64,000 nucleotides of DNA, taken from the NCBI GenBank assembly GCA_036351775.1, contig JAZBPX010000018.1:1-64000 (forward strand), written 5' to 3'. Below the pieces are notes generated by a model. It was not told the DNA's origin, did no database searches, and saw only the letters and a program-made list of their open reading frames with translations. Below are positions 34,518 to 43,441 of this stretch, piece after piece (within the stretch, counting starts at the first letter, position 1; the number at the start of each line of letters is the position of its first letter). The position numbers were made by a program, and so were the translations under genes. The stretch is from Pacificimonas sp036351775. Lineage in GTDB: Bacteria; Pseudomonadota; Alphaproteobacteria; Sphingomonadales; Sphingomonadaceae.

Positions 34518-35702
34518 TCAGGCCGGATTGTTCTTGAAGTGCTGTTTGGCGATGATGATCCGCTGCATCTCGTTGGTCCCCTCCCCGATGCACATCAGCA
34601 TGCTGTCCCGGTAATAGCGTTCGATGTCGTACTCCTTTGAATAGGAGTAGCCGCCGTAGACGCGCATGGCTTCCTGGCTGTTGTCGACCGCAGCCTCGGA
34701 CGCGAAGAACTTCGCCATGCCGGCTTCCATGTCGCAGCGCTCGCCCCGGTCGTAAGCCTCGGCAGCGTCGAGCGTCAGCAGGCGCGCGGCGCGGGCGCGG
34801 GTGGCCATCTCGCCGATCTTCAGCTGGATCGCCTGGTGCTGGGCGATGGGTTTGCCCATGGTTTCGCGTTGCTGGGCATATTCGGTGGCGTGGCGCAGGC
34901 TGCCCTCGGCAAGGCCCACGCCCCGCGCGGCGACGTTGATGCGCCCGAGCTCGAGGCCGCCCGTTGCCTGGAAGAAGCCCTGCCCCTCGACGCCGCCGAT
35001 CAGATGGTCGGCGGGGATGCGGTAGTCCTCCATGATCAGCTCGGCGCTGTCGATGGACTTGTAGCCGAGCTTCTCGAACTTCTTGCCGGTGGTGAGGCCG
35101 TCGCGTTTGTCGGCGATGAACAGGCTCATGCCCTTGTAGCGCGGGTCGGCGCCGGGATCGGTCTTGGCAAGAAGAGCGAAGCAGGAGCCGTGGAGGGCGT
35201 TCGAAATCCACGTCTTCGTGCCGTTAAGGACATAATCGTCGCCGTCGCGGCGGGCGACCGTGCGGATCGCCTGAAGGTCGGTGCCGGCATTGGGTTCGGT
35301 GAGAGCAAGGCCGCCGCGGATCTCGCCAGTCGCGAATTTCGGCAGCCATTTTGCCTTCTGCGCGGGTGTGCCGAAGCGCTCGACCGCCGCCGCCATGATC
35401 AGGTGCGAGTTGAAGATGCCGGTGATCGCCATCCAGTGACTGGAAATCCGCATGACGATCTTCGCATAGGTCGTCGCAGGAAGGCCGAGGCCGCCATATT
35501 CCTCGCCGATGGTCGCGCCGAACAGGCCCATCTCACACATCTGGTCGACCAGCTCCTTCGGCCAGATATCGCCGTGGTCATGATGCTTGATGACGGGAAT
35601 GACCTCCCGCTCCATCCAGCGGTCGATCGAATCCATGAAGGCGCGCTCTTCCTCTGGGGCGATCGACCGGATCTGGTTTTCGAGAGCGGCGGCGGTGGCC
35701 AT
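34518..35702 (-). CDS. Acyl-CoA dehydrogenase
   Basis: A 394-residue FAD enzyme introducing an alpha-beta double bond in an acyl-CoA. FAD and substrate motifs are visible: LALTEPNAGTDLQAIRT near residue 133, KTWISNA near 165, and C-terminal MRVYGGYSYSKEYDIERYYRDS with the catalytic Glu in CIGEGTNEMQR. It is similar in plan to short/branched-chain dehydrogenases. It sits between CaiB copy 2 and the MaoC gene, as expected for CoA-ester oxidation followed by hydration. Confidence 0.95.
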   Translation of the reverse strand: MATAAALENQIRSIAPEEERAFMDSIDRWMEREVIPVIKHHDHGDIWPKELVDQMCEMGLFGATIGEEYGGLGLPATTYAKIVMRISSHWMAITGIFNSHLIMAAAVERFGTPAQKAKWLPKFATGEIRGGLALTEPNAGTDLQAIRTVARRDGDDYVLNGTKTWISNALHGSCFALLAKTDPGADPRYKGMSLFIADKRDGLTTGKKFEKLGYKSIDSAELIMEDYRIPADHLIGGVEGQGFFQATGGLELGRINVAARGVGLAEGSLRHATEYAQQRETMGKPIAQHQAIQLKIGEMATRARAARLLTLDAAEAYDRGERCDMEAGMAKFFASEAAVDNSQEAMRVYGGYSYSKEYDIERYYRDSMLMCIGEGTNEMQRIIIAKQHFKNNPA

Positions 35703-35751
35703 GACGGGGTTCCTCGTTGGTGTTCTTGCGGGGTTCAGTCTAGGTCAGAAA

Positions 35752-36261
35752 TTAGTCGTCGCCGGGGCCGAAGCCGCGCTTCCAGATCAGCATCGTGCGC
35801 TTGAAGGTGCAGACGATGTCGCCATGCTGGTTCTTGCCAATGGTTTTCACCGTGACGATGCCCTGTTCCGGGCGGCTGCTGCTTTCGCGTTTGTCGAGCA
35901 CCTCGCTCTCCGCATAGAGCGTGTCGCCGGGAAACAGGGGATGGGTCAGGCGGATTTCGTCCCAGCCGAGGTTGGCAATCGCCTTCTGGCTGGTGTCCGA
36001 CACGCTCATCCCCACCATCAGCGCAACCGTGAACGGGCTGCAGACCAGCGGCTTCTCGAACTCCGTCTTCTTCGCATATTCATAGTCGAAATGCGCCGGG
36101 TGCGTGTTCATCGTCAGCAGGGTGAACCAGACATTGTCAGTGTCGGTAATCGTGCGGCCCGGACGATGCTCGTAGATGTGGCCAATCTCGAAATCCTCGA
36201 AATAGCGGCCGAAGGTCTCGCGGAAGCGGCCCGGAGCGACCTCGATGCTGCCCTTACGCAT
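35752..36261 (-). CDS. MaoC-like hydratase, similar to itaconyl/mesaconyl-CoA hydratases
   Basis: A 169-residue hot-dog-fold hydratase, started at ATG 36261 where it overlaps the HpcH gene by 8 bp. It has YFEDFEIGHIYEHRPGRTIT, then DTDNVWFTLLTMNTHPAHFD with the catalytic Asp/His set, and LVCSPFTVALMVGMSVSD. I associate this pattern with mesaconyl- and itaconyl-CoA hydratases. Hydration to a methylmalyl- or citramalyl-type CoA would feed the lyase encoded just upstream. Confidence 0.9.
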   Translation of the reverse strand: MRKGSIEVAPGRFRETFGRYFEDFEIGHIYEHRPGRTITDTDNVWFTLLTMNTHPAHFDYEYAKKTEFEKPLVCSPFTVALMVGMSVSDTSQKAIANLGWDEIRLTHPLFPGDTLYAESEVLDKRESSSRPEQGIVTVKTIGKNQHGDIVCTFKRTMLIWKRGFGPGDD

Positions 36262-37078
36262 GAACGGTTGTCCTTTCCTTCCGCGCGAGAATGGCGCGGT
36301 AATGTTTGACCAGCGGCGCTTCGAGCATCCGCCCGTTGAAGCGCACGACACTGCCGCCCCCCTCATCAAACGCACGGAGCGCTTCAGCGGCCTCATTGCA
36401 CTCGCGTTCGGAGGGCTCGAAGGCCGCGTCGATCGCGGCAACCTGGCGCGGATGGATCGCCGCCTTGGCCGCGAAACCGAGCGCGCGGGCTTTCGCGCAT
36501 TCCGCCTTCAGCCCCTCCTCGTCGTCGAGATGGATATACGGTACATCAATGGCGGGGACATGCGCCTCCGCGCAGGCCAGAAGCAGCTGTTGCCGCGCGG
36601 CGAGGAGCGGTTCCCAGGACAGGCGCACCCCAAGCTCGCCCGCGAAATCGCCGCCGCCGAACATCATCGCCGTAACGCCCTCTTCCTGTGCGATGGCCAG
36701 CGCATTTCGGAGGCCACGCGGCGTTTCGACCAGCGGTACTAGCGCAGGGCAGCGCTCTCCCAGCGCGCCGCGCACGACCGCGATCTCCGCCGCCGCCTCG
36801 ACCATGGGGACGAGCATGACGGCCGGCAGGGTCTCGGCATCTGCAAGCGCATGAAGATCGGCGATACCCGCCCGGGTCGCGACACCGTTCATGCGCAGCG
36901 CATAGCCGTCACCCGAGGCGATCGCCGCCAGCGCGTCGTTCCGCGCCGCATCCTTCGCGTCTGCAGCCACCGCGTCCTCAAGATCGATGGCCGTCAGCCC
37001 AGCCCCCGCAACCCGCGCCTTGTCAAAGCGGTCGGGACGCGCGCCGGGTACGAACAACAGGCTGGTGGCAGCGAACAT
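36254..37078 (-). CDS. HpcH/HpaI aldolase/citrate-lyase family, citramalyl/malyl-CoA lyase-like
   Basis: A 274-residue CitE-like TIM barrel. SLLFVPGARPDRF, the metal-binding IDLEDAV near residue 33, LRMNG, PLVETPRGLRNAL, MMFGGGDFAGELG and AAIHPRQV are diagnostic. Such enzymes split malyl-, methylmalyl- or citramalyl-CoA to acetyl- or propionyl-CoA plus an oxoacid. It is the first gene of the operon HpcH-MaoC-acyl-CoA dehydrogenase-CaiB-CaiB, with a TTGTCCGGACAA palindrome about 86 bp upstream. Confidence 0.92.
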   Translation of the reverse strand: MFAATSLLFVPGARPDRFDKARVAGAGLTAIDLEDAVAADAKDAARNDALAAIASGDGYALRMNGVATRAGIADLHALADAETLPAVMLVPMVEAAAEIAVVRGALGERCPALVPLVETPRGLRNALAIAQEEGVTAMMFGGGDFAGELGVRLSWEPLLAARQQLLLACAEAHVPAIDVPYIHLDDEEGLKAECAKARALGFAAKAAIHPRQVAAIDAAFEPSERECNEAAEALRAFDEGGGSVVRFNGRMLEAPLVKHYRAILARKERTTVHA

Positions 37079-37163
37079 GCGAACGGCGACTTCCCCGGAG
37101 TTTCCGAATGACCAGACGTTAAACTAAACGCCGAGAGGCGGCGCGCGTTTCAGACTTCACAAT

Positions 37164-37175
37164 TTGTCCGGACAA
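37164..37175. promoter_or_regulatory. TTGTCCGGACAA palindrome, candidate GntR operator (site 2)
   Basis: Perfect palindrome in the 170-bp divergent gap between the HpcH lyase gene (minus) and the DUF1838 gene (plus). The flanks AAT and ATC extend the symmetry (ATTTGTCCGGACAAAT). Confidence 0.8.
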
Positions 37176-37248
37176 ATCTAAAGTCAAGTCAGAATCAGTT
37201 GGGCGCCGCCCCTAGGTCGCCGGGATTCAGGGAGGGAACACAGACCAT

Positions 37249-38181
37249 ATGACGCACATGCCGAAGCTGATCGGCCTCGCAGCCGGCCTCGCCGCTCTCG
37301 CCTTTAACAGCGCGCCCGCCGCCGCGCGCATGCTTGACCCCAGCATCCCCGAAGATGCGGTGGAGATTGCGAAGCGTATGCAGTGCGGCGTGTCCGCCGA
37401 CGAGCCCGCTGTTTATCACTGGTCCGGCAATATCTATTCGCGCGTGACCGGAGAGCCCGACCGGCTGCTGTTCAAGGGCGAGGGCATGAACATCCGCCGC
37501 TGCGTAGAAGTCACGGACCCGGAGCGCGGCACCGGCTGGCGCATCATAAGCCGGGAAATCATGCTGATGCTCGACCCCGAAACGGGCGAAGTGGCCGATA
37601 CCTGGGAGAACCCCTGGACCGGTGAAACGGTCGATGTGATGCAGATCCACAACGACCCGGTGAACAGTCGGCCGACCTTTCCCCGCGGACCGGACGGCGA
37701 ACCCTATGAGATCGGCTCGCTGCGCGTTTCGGGACCCTATGCGCTGATGCCGTTCGAGGTGCCGCTGTTCTACCCCAACCCGCTGGCGGGTGGATATCAG
37801 GATTATGTCGGCAACCAGTATCACGCGATGGAGATATTCGACTTCGCCGCGCTGAAGGACGAGTTGTTCGATACGACCCAGCCGACCGCCTATCCGATGA
37901 TAAGCTGGGTGCGCATCTCGCCATGGGCACCGTGGATGAAGATGGGCGCGCGGCCGGGCCTGATGATATTCAACGCCATGGGCAACAAGCTGCGCGACGG
38001 CTTCGAGGGACTGCCGGACATCCTGAAAACCGAGATCCGCGAGAATTATCCGATTTACGAAGAGGCGCCGCCGAAGGACGACATGCGCCGCAACGAGACG
38101 ACGTGGACCAAGTTCAAGATGCTGGAGGACGCTCGCCGGGCTGCAGCGGGTAGCGGCGCAGCGCCCGCGTCCGAGGAGTAA
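37249..38181 (+). CDS. DUF1838 family secreted protein
   Basis: A 310-residue protein with a Sec signal (cleavage near APAAARM). The mature part has features I associate with DUF1838: VYHWSGNIYSRVTGEPDRLLFKGEGMNIRRC, DVMQIHNDPV and SWVRISPWAPWMKMG. The family's function is not established; DUF1838 genes often neighbour oxidoreductases, as here, where a flavin oxidase follows within 50 bp. A ribosome site GGGAGG precedes the ATG. It has an operator-type site about 75 bp upstream. Confidence 0.85.
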   Translation: MTHMPKLIGLAAGLAALAFNSAPAAARMLDPSIPEDAVEIAKRMQCGVSADEPAVYHWSGNIYSRVTGEPDRLLFKGEGMNIRRCVEVTDPERGTGWRIISREIMLMLDPETGEVADTWENPWTGETVDVMQIHNDPVNSRPTFPRGPDGEPYEIGSLRVSGPYALMPFEVPLFYPNPLAGGYQDYVGNQYHAMEIFDFAALKDELFDTTQPTAYPMISWVRISPWAPWMKMGARPGLMIFNAMGNKLRDGFEGLPDILKTEIRENYPIYEEAPPKDDMRRNETTWTKFKMLEDARRAAAGSGAAPASEE

Positions 38182-38228
38182 GGGCAATCCTCGCCAGCAG
38201 ACGGTCGGTCCTGACGGGCGGTGCGGCG

Positions 38229-39593
38229 ATGATTGTCGCCGGTGCCGCCCCCCGGTCTGCGTGGGGCCGAACCGAGGCGGATGTCCTGATTATCGGCGCA
38301 GGCCTTGCCGGGCTTAACGCTGCGCATTTTCTGGAGCAGGCCGGAGCGCGGGTCGCGATCCTGGAGGGCGAACGGCGGGTTGGCGGACGGCTGCACACGC
38401 TCGATGATCTGCCGGGCGCGCCCGATGCCGGCGGGATCCAGGTCGGCGCGGGGTACACCCGGCTGCACCGCATAGCGGCCGAGCTGGAGGTTGCGCTGGA
38501 TAGCGGGCCCGGCGAGGGGGCTGGGCGGGTACAGGTGCCCGGCAACCTCTATCATGTGAACGGGGTCAGCGTGCCGTCAAGCGGGTGGGCGGAAAGCGCC
38601 GCCAACCATCTGCCAGATACGGAGCGGGAGTCGGAGCCGGCATCGCTCCTGCGGCGCTACGCGCGGGCCTTCCCGGCGCTTGCCGATACGGCGGCCTGGC
38701 TGGATGCCGATCCGGCGCTGGATGTCTCGGTCGAGGAGGCGCTGAGATCTACCGGGGCAAGCGTTGAGGCGCGGCGGCTGATCGAGGCGAATTTCAATGG
38801 AACGTCGCTGGCGGCCATGTCGCAGCTTCACCTGGCGCGGACCTTTACGCTGTTCCGCAGCCAACCCGGGCCGATCTCGACGATCGCGGGCGGTTCCCAG
38901 CGGCTGCCCGAGGCGATGGCGGCGCGGCTATCGGTTACCCCACGGGTCGGCCAGGTTGTGACCGGCATCGAGGAAGCCGAAGACGGCGTGACGGTGACGA
39001 CACAGGCAGGAACGCTCCATGCCCGGCATGTGATCTGCACCATTCCGTTCGCGGCGCTGAGAACCATCGACGTTCGCACGCCCGTCCCGCCCGCCGCCGC
39101 GCGGATGATGGCGGCGCTGCCCTACACCCGCGCCAGCTTTGCCTATATCGCGGCGAAAACGCCCTTCTGGAACGAGGACGGCCTGCCGCGCACGCTGTGG
39201 ACCGACGAACCGCTGCTGGGGCGGGTGTTCATCCTCGGCGATGATCCGGCGATGCTGAAACTGTGGACGACGGGCGCGGGCGCGGACCTTCTTGACCGCA
39301 TGCCTGCCGAAGCTGCGAAGGCGCGGATCGTCGCCGCCATCGAGGCGGCGCGTCCCGCCGCGAAAGGTCAACTCGAGGTGCTGCGCTTCTACAGCTGGCA
39401 GCGTTCGCCTTTCGCGCGCGGTATCTATCATCATATCGGGACGGGACAGGCCGCCGATCTGGCCTCGACAACGCGCTATGAGGGACGGCGGCTGCACTTT
39501 GCCGGCGAGCATCTGGCGCAGCAGTCGAGCGGGATGGAGGGCGCGCTGGAAACCGGTGAACGCTCCGCCCGCCGAGTCGCCGCGCTGCTCTAG
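38229..39593 (+). CDS. FAD-dependent amine oxidase-type flavoprotein, probable Tat substrate
   Basis: A 454-residue flavin monoamine oxidase-like enzyme: Rossmann motif IIGAGLAGLNAAHFLEQAGARVAILEGERRVGGRL from residue ~20 (in pieces as read) and C-terminal FAGEHLAQQSSGMEGALETG. It should oxidise amines or related substrates to imines with H2O2 release. Codons just before ATG 38229 encode a twin-arginine leader, SRRSVLTGGAA, but no ATG/GTG/TTG precedes it in frame; an ATC at 38187 behind GAGGAG (38173-38178) is a plausible non-standard start. With it the protein would be periplasmic like the DUF1838 product. Confidence 0.88.
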   Translation: MIVAGAAPRSAWGRTEADVLIIGAGLAGLNAAHFLEQAGARVAILEGERRVGGRLHTLDDLPGAPDAGGIQVGAGYTRLHRIAAELEVALDSGPGEGAGRVQVPGNLYHVNGVSVPSSGWAESAANHLPDTERESEPASLLRRYARAFPALADTAAWLDADPALDVSVEEALRSTGASVEARRLIEANFNGTSLAAMSQLHLARTFTLFRSQPGPISTIAGGSQRLPEAMAARLSVTPRVGQVVTGIEEAEDGVTVTTQAGTLHARHVICTIPFAALRTIDVRTPVPPAAARMMAALPYTRASFAYIAAKTPFWNEDGLPRTLWTDEPLLGRVFILGDDPAMLKLWTTGAGADLLDRMPAEAAKARIVAAIEAARPAAKGQLEVLRFYSWQRSPFARGIYHHIGTGQAADLASTTRYEGRRLHFAGEHLAQQSSGMEGALETGERSARRVAALL

Positions 39594-39602
39594 ACTGCCC
39601 GG

Positions 39603-40040
39603 CTATTCGCGAAGGCGCGCGCTGGCCTGCACGGCGAGCATCCAGCCGTCCCCATCCGGGCGCTGCCAGACCTGTGTCACGCGGAACGCCGCGGCGTCCA
39701 TGCCGGTGCGGGTGCGGCGGTTGACGAAGGTAACGATGGCCGTGCCCGCGGGACTGTCCTCGTCAATGCGCACGACAAGATCCTCATTGTCCCACGCCTC
39801 GAACCCGTTGCCGAGATCGGCCAGCGCAGCGGCGCGGCCGTAGACCCGGCCCGATTGCGACACGAGGACGAGATCATCGGGAAAGACCGCCGCGGCGGCT
39901 TCGGTGTCGCCTGACAGTGCGGCGGCCCTAAGCAGTTCGAGGCCTGCCTCGACGGTGTCCACGCCTTCGGCCCGCGCCGGTGAAGTGATCAGAAGGGCGG
40001 CGTGGAATGCCGTGCGTATCGTCATGGCCGGGTCCCTCAT
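39603..40040 (-). CDS. SnoaL/NTF2-like (DUF4440-type) protein
   Basis: A 145-residue cone-shaped NTF2-fold protein started at ATG 40040, which overlaps the upstream stop as ATGA; a later ATG at 40025 is an alternative. The first residues may form a weak signal (TAFHAALLITSPARAEG). Motifs include GLELLRAAALSGDTEAAAAVF and VTQVWQRPDGDGWMLA. Such proteins are isomerases, hydrolases or ligand binders. Function unknown; it is coupled to the membrane protein gene. Confidence 0.8.
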   Translation of the reverse strand: MRDPAMTIRTAFHAALLITSPARAEGVDTVEAGLELLRAAALSGDTEAAAAVFPDDLVLVSQSGRVYGRAAALADLGNGFEAWDNEDLVVRIDEDSPAGTAIVTFVNRRTRTGMDAAAFRVTQVWQRPDGDGWMLAVQASARLRE

Positions 40041-40711
40041 GGCAGCGGCTTCACATTGCCGAGGAAGGCTGTGATCAGGAGCAGGAGGTAGACCGCCCAG
40101 ACCCACCAGCGGGTGCGGTTCATGGTGCGCAGCAGCGGGATTTCAGTCTCGTCGGAGGAGCCCTTCTCCATGACCGCGACGAGAAGCGGTCCGACGGGTT
40201 TGAAGGTCACGTCGATCATGATGGCCGCGACGAAGATCAGGCCGAAGAGGAGCGCCTTCCACGCCAGCCAGTCCGGACCCAGCGGCGCATCGGTGAGAAG
40301 GCTCTGCGCCCCGAGCCAGAGGTAGAAACCGCCGACGATCCAGCGCAGCCAGCCCTCGATGGCGCGGTTCCGGGCCGCGCGGGGGGTCTGATCGTGCCAG
40401 TGCGCGTCCCAGACGATGTAGAGCCAGAAGCCGCCGATGATCCATGCGCCCCAGACCAGCCAGCCGGGGGCATCCCACCAGCCGCCTACATCGACGACGC
40501 TAAGCGACAGCGGCACCATGAGCGCCCAGGCGCTACGCGGGGTCATATCGACCAGGACCAGCAGCTTCAGAAGCGCGACGCGCTGGTCGAGCGAATATTC
40601 CGTCCGTTTCCGGAAATGCTGGCCCAGCAGGAACACGCCCACGTCCGCGCCGAGCCAGAGCACGAACAGCAGAAGGTGGCTGAATACCAGGATCGTATAA
40701 AGCGTAATCAT
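40037..40711 (-). CDS. Multi-pass membrane protein of unknown function
   Basis: A 224-residue protein with about five to six hydrophobic helices, beginning MITLYTILVFSHLLLFVLWLG; I reject a start at 40825 because the extra codons are hydrophilic and run into the promoter. Conserved-looking His and Trp residues near the membrane faces (FSHLL, WDAHWHD) could bind a cofactor, but I cannot assign a family. It is the first gene of a two-gene unit divergent from the TonB receptor, sharing its double operator. Confidence 0.75.
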   Translation of the reverse strand: MITLYTILVFSHLLLFVLWLGADVGVFLLGQHFRKRTEYSLDQRVALLKLLVLVDMTPRSAWALMVPLSLSVVDVGGWWDAPGWLVWGAWIIGGFWLYIVWDAHWHDQTPRAARNRAIEGWLRWIVGGFYLWLGAQSLLTDAPLGPDWLAWKALLFGLIFVAAIMIDVTFKPVGPLLVAVMEKGSSDETEIPLLRTMNRTRWWVWAVYLLLLITAFLGNVKPLP

Positions 40712-40818
40712 GGCGACTGCCTTCCCCGGAGAGCCCACCGTGCGCCTGCGACTGTAACGCATTAGCCGCAGCACGGCGCAATTATCTGTCGATTCCGGCG
40801 CTGTTTCTAGAACGGCGC

Positions 40819-40847
40819 TTGACAATATGCAATTTGTCCGGACAAAT
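40819..40847 (+). promoter_or_regulatory. Probable TonB-receptor promoter overlapped by operator
   Basis: TTGACA at 40819-40824 is a good -35 box. About 17-18 bp downstream lies a weak -10 (ACAAAT/CAAATT, 40842-40848). The palindrome at 40834-40845 fills the spacer and -10, which fits repression by blocking polymerase. Confidence 0.5.
40834..40845. promoter_or_regulatory. TTGTCCGGACAA palindrome, candidate GntR operator (site 3)
   Basis: The most symmetric copy: AATTTGTCCGGACAAATT (40831-40848) is an 18-bp perfect palindrome. It lies between divergent 40711 and 40925 starts. Confidence 0.85.
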
Positions 40848-40851
40848 TAAG

Positions 40852-40863
40852 TTGTCTGGACAA
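40852..40863. promoter_or_regulatory. TTGTCTGGACAA near-palindrome, second operator half of a tandem pair (site 4)
   Basis: Differs from site 3 by one base and its centre is 18 bp downstream, nearly two helical turns, as expected for two repressor dimers binding the same DNA face side by side. Confidence 0.75.
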
Positions 40864-40924
40864 CACTGCGCGAGAACAGGTTGCCGGCGGGCACGACTGA
40901 ACCCGTACCAATGGAGTTTCCGGA

Positions 40925-43441
40925 ATGACCAAGGTGCACCTGCTTCGTTCCGGCCTGCTGCGCTCCGCCGCGCGCGCTTCCCTCTGGCTGGCGACGCCCG
41001 CCCTTCTCGCCGTTAGTGGGCCCGCCACGGCGCAGGACACAGCCGAAGAGAATGCGGGCAACGACACGCTGGACGTCATCGTCGTGACCGCGCAGCGGCG
41101 CGAGGAAAGCGTGCAGGACGTGCCGATTGCCATCAGCGCCTTCGACGCGAACGAGCTTGACCGGCGCGGCGTTACCTCGGCGCTCGAGATCGCGCAGTAT
41201 GTCCCGAACCTCGTGGGCCTCAACAATACCGGCCTCGGGTCCGCCAACGCCTACTTCCTGCGCGGCCTTGGCAATACCGAGACGATCCCGACCTTCGACC
41301 CGCCGGTCGGCACCTATGTCGACGACATCTACCTCAGCCGCCAGAATGCGAACAACCTCAGCCTGTTCGACGTGGAACGGGTCGAGGTGCTGCGCGGTCC
41401 GCAGGGCACATTGTTCGGCCGCAACACCACCGGCGGCGCGATCAACGTGTTCCTGCGCGATCCGGACTTTGCGGTGGGCGGTTACGGCGAGCTCGCCTAT
41501 GGCAGCTACGAGATGTTCGGCGCGCGCGGCTCCATCGATGTTCCGCTGGCGGATTCCATCGCCGTGAAGGTCTCCGGCTACTGGCAGGATGATGACGGCT
41601 ACGCCGAGAACACGATTACCGGCGAGCGGCTGAACGAGAATGACGGCTGGGGCATTCGCGCCGGGCTGTACGCCGAGTTCAGCGACAGGGTGAACTACAC
41701 GGCCAGCTATATCCGCACCGAAACCGAGGCGGCGAACATCCTCAATTTCGACTGCGACCCGGCCAATCCCAGCGACAGCGACGGCCGCTTCATCACCACC
41801 GGGCTGACCACCGATTCCGATTTCGGCGGCCTGCTGACCGGCGAGAAGGACGGCTACGGCCTCGGTAACGACACGACGATGGATTTCATCTCCTCGAACC
41901 TTGAAGTCGGCGTTGGCGATTTCGCCGTGAATTTCATCACCGGCTATGTCTACACGACGCAGGACTATGCGCTCGACTTTGCCGACGGGCGCGGCCTGCC
42001 CTCGCTCGGCACGCCGGTGCCGGGTGTCATCGGCTATACCAATGGCGGTTTCACCATCGCCAACGAGGGCGAGTTCGAACAGTTCAGCCAGGAGCTCAAA
42101 TTCACCGGCAGCCTGGCGGCCGGTCTCGTCGATGTCGTCGGGGGCGTCTATTATTTCTCCGAGGACAATTTCAGCGATTTCGGCGACATCTTCTCGATTC
42201 CCGTCGGACCTCTGCCCGCCGGTCTGCCGCTCATCCTCGCCGACCGGACGCTCACCAACGAGACCGAGGCCATCGCGGGTTATATCCAGGGCGATTTCAA
42301 CGTCACCGACCAGGTCACGCTGACCGCCGGCATCCGCTACACCGACGAAACCAAGGACTTCTCGATCAGCGACAACCGGGCGTCGTGCAACGACGGCACG
42401 CTGGAGCCGAGCTGCGTGTCGAACCCGAACCTGATCGCGGCGAACGGCGTGGCCATTCCGCAGAGCCAGAATATCAGCATCTGGACACCGCGGTTCGCGG
42501 TGAATTACGAACCGAATGCGGACATCCTGCTGTTCGCGAGCGCGACGCGCGGCTTCAAGTCGGGCGGCTGGAATGCGCGCGGAACCAGCGCCAGCGAACT
42601 GCTGCCCTTCGACGCTGAGACTGCGTGGAGCTATGAGGCAGGCCTGAAGACCGAGCTGCTGGACCGGCGCCTGCGCGTGAACGTCACGGCGTTCTACCTC
42701 GATGTCAACGACCTGCAGACGCCATCGGCCTTCACCCGCGCCAACGGCTCGATCGCCTTTATTACGCGCAACTTCGCCAATTACGAGAATAAGGGGCTGG
42801 AGATCGAGCTGAACGCGGTGGCCGCGCCGGGTTTCAACCTGTTCGCCGCGCTCGGCTATCAGGACGATGAATATCAGTTCGATTCCAGCGACCCGACCTT
42901 CGACGCGTTCGGCGTGGAATCGGTGCTGTCGCAGCAGGCGCGCTGCCTGTCGCAGCTTCAGGCCGGGCTCGTCGCGGGCGGCGGCGGCGCGGAGGCGACC
43001 GCCTGCGGTGTCGGCATCGTCGCGCCGGACGGCTCGATCGCGACGCCGGTCCGCACGCCGGAAGTGACCGCCGCCATCGGCGCGAGCTACGTCGCGGACC
43101 TCGGCGGCTTCACGTTGACTCCGGCGGTGAACGCCAGCTGGCGCGACAACAGCGAAACCGGAACCTCGAACGTCACGCTGTACAATGCGCCGGTAACGAG
43201 TTCGACCGGCGCGGTGTTCCCGTCCAATACGGCGGGCACGGGCGAGTTCATCACCGGATCGTTCAGCGAAGCGCGCTGGATCGTCAATGCCACGCTGACG
43301 TTGGCAAGCGATGCCGGCTGGTCGCTGATCGGCGAGTGCACCAACTGCTTCGACCAGGAAGCGGTGGAATCGACGCTGGCGAATTTCAGCTATCTGAACC
43401 CGCCGCGCCGCTTCACGCTGCGCGCGAAATACGAGTTTTAG
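40925..43441 (+). CDS. TonB-dependent receptor for the pathway substrate
   Basis: An 838-residue outer-membrane receptor. It has a signal peptide (ending ATAQD), a TonB box-like DVIVVTAQRREE near residue 50, a plug with PNLVGLNNTGLGSANAYFLRGLG and VEVLRGPQGTLFGRNTTGGAINVF near 155, and a beta-barrel ending LRAKYEF with the terminal aromatic. The style is the large sphingomonad type used for organic substrates. It leads the operon 40925-48261 and has two tandem operators, so it is probably the most tightly controlled uptake step. A GGAG site precedes ATG 40925. Confidence 0.95.
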   Translation: MTKVHLLRSGLLRSAARASLWLATPALLAVSGPATAQDTAEENAGNDTLDVIVVTAQRREESVQDVPIAISAFDANELDRRGVTSALEIAQYVPNLVGLNNTGLGSANAYFLRGLGNTETIPTFDPPVGTYVDDIYLSRQNANNLSLFDVERVEVLRGPQGTLFGRNTTGGAINVFLRDPDFAVGGYGELAYGSYEMFGARGSIDVPLADSIAVKVSGYWQDDDGYAENTITGERLNENDGWGIRAGLYAEFSDRVNYTASYIRTETEAANILNFDCDPANPSDSDGRFITTGLTTDSDFGGLLTGEKDGYGLGNDTTMDFISSNLEVGVGDFAVNFITGYVYTTQDYALDFADGRGLPSLGTPVPGVIGYTNGGFTIANEGEFEQFSQELKFTGSLAAGLVDVVGGVYYFSEDNFSDFGDIFSIPVGPLPAGLPLILADRTLTNETEAIAGYIQGDFNVTDQVTLTAGIRYTDETKDFSISDNRASCNDGTLEPSCVSNPNLIAANGVAIPQSQNISIWTPRFAVNYEPNADILLFASATRGFKSGGWNARGTSASELLPFDAETAWSYEAGLKTELLDRRLRVNVTAFYLDVNDLQTPSAFTRANGSIAFITRNFANYENKGLEIELNAVAAPGFNLFAALGYQDDEYQFDSSDPTFDAFGVESVLSQQARCLSQLQAGLVAGGGGAEATACGVGIVAPDGSIATPVRTPEVTAAIGASYVADLGGFTLTPAVNASWRDNSETGTSNVTLYNAPVTSSTGAVFPSNTAGTGEFITGSFSEARWIVNATLTLASDAGWSLIGECTNCFDQEAVESTLANFSYLNPPRRFTLRAKYEF

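Noticed and set aside
40712..40825. Longer start for the membrane protein at 40037
   Set aside because: The added residues are hydrophilic and would extend into the divergent promoter/operator region.
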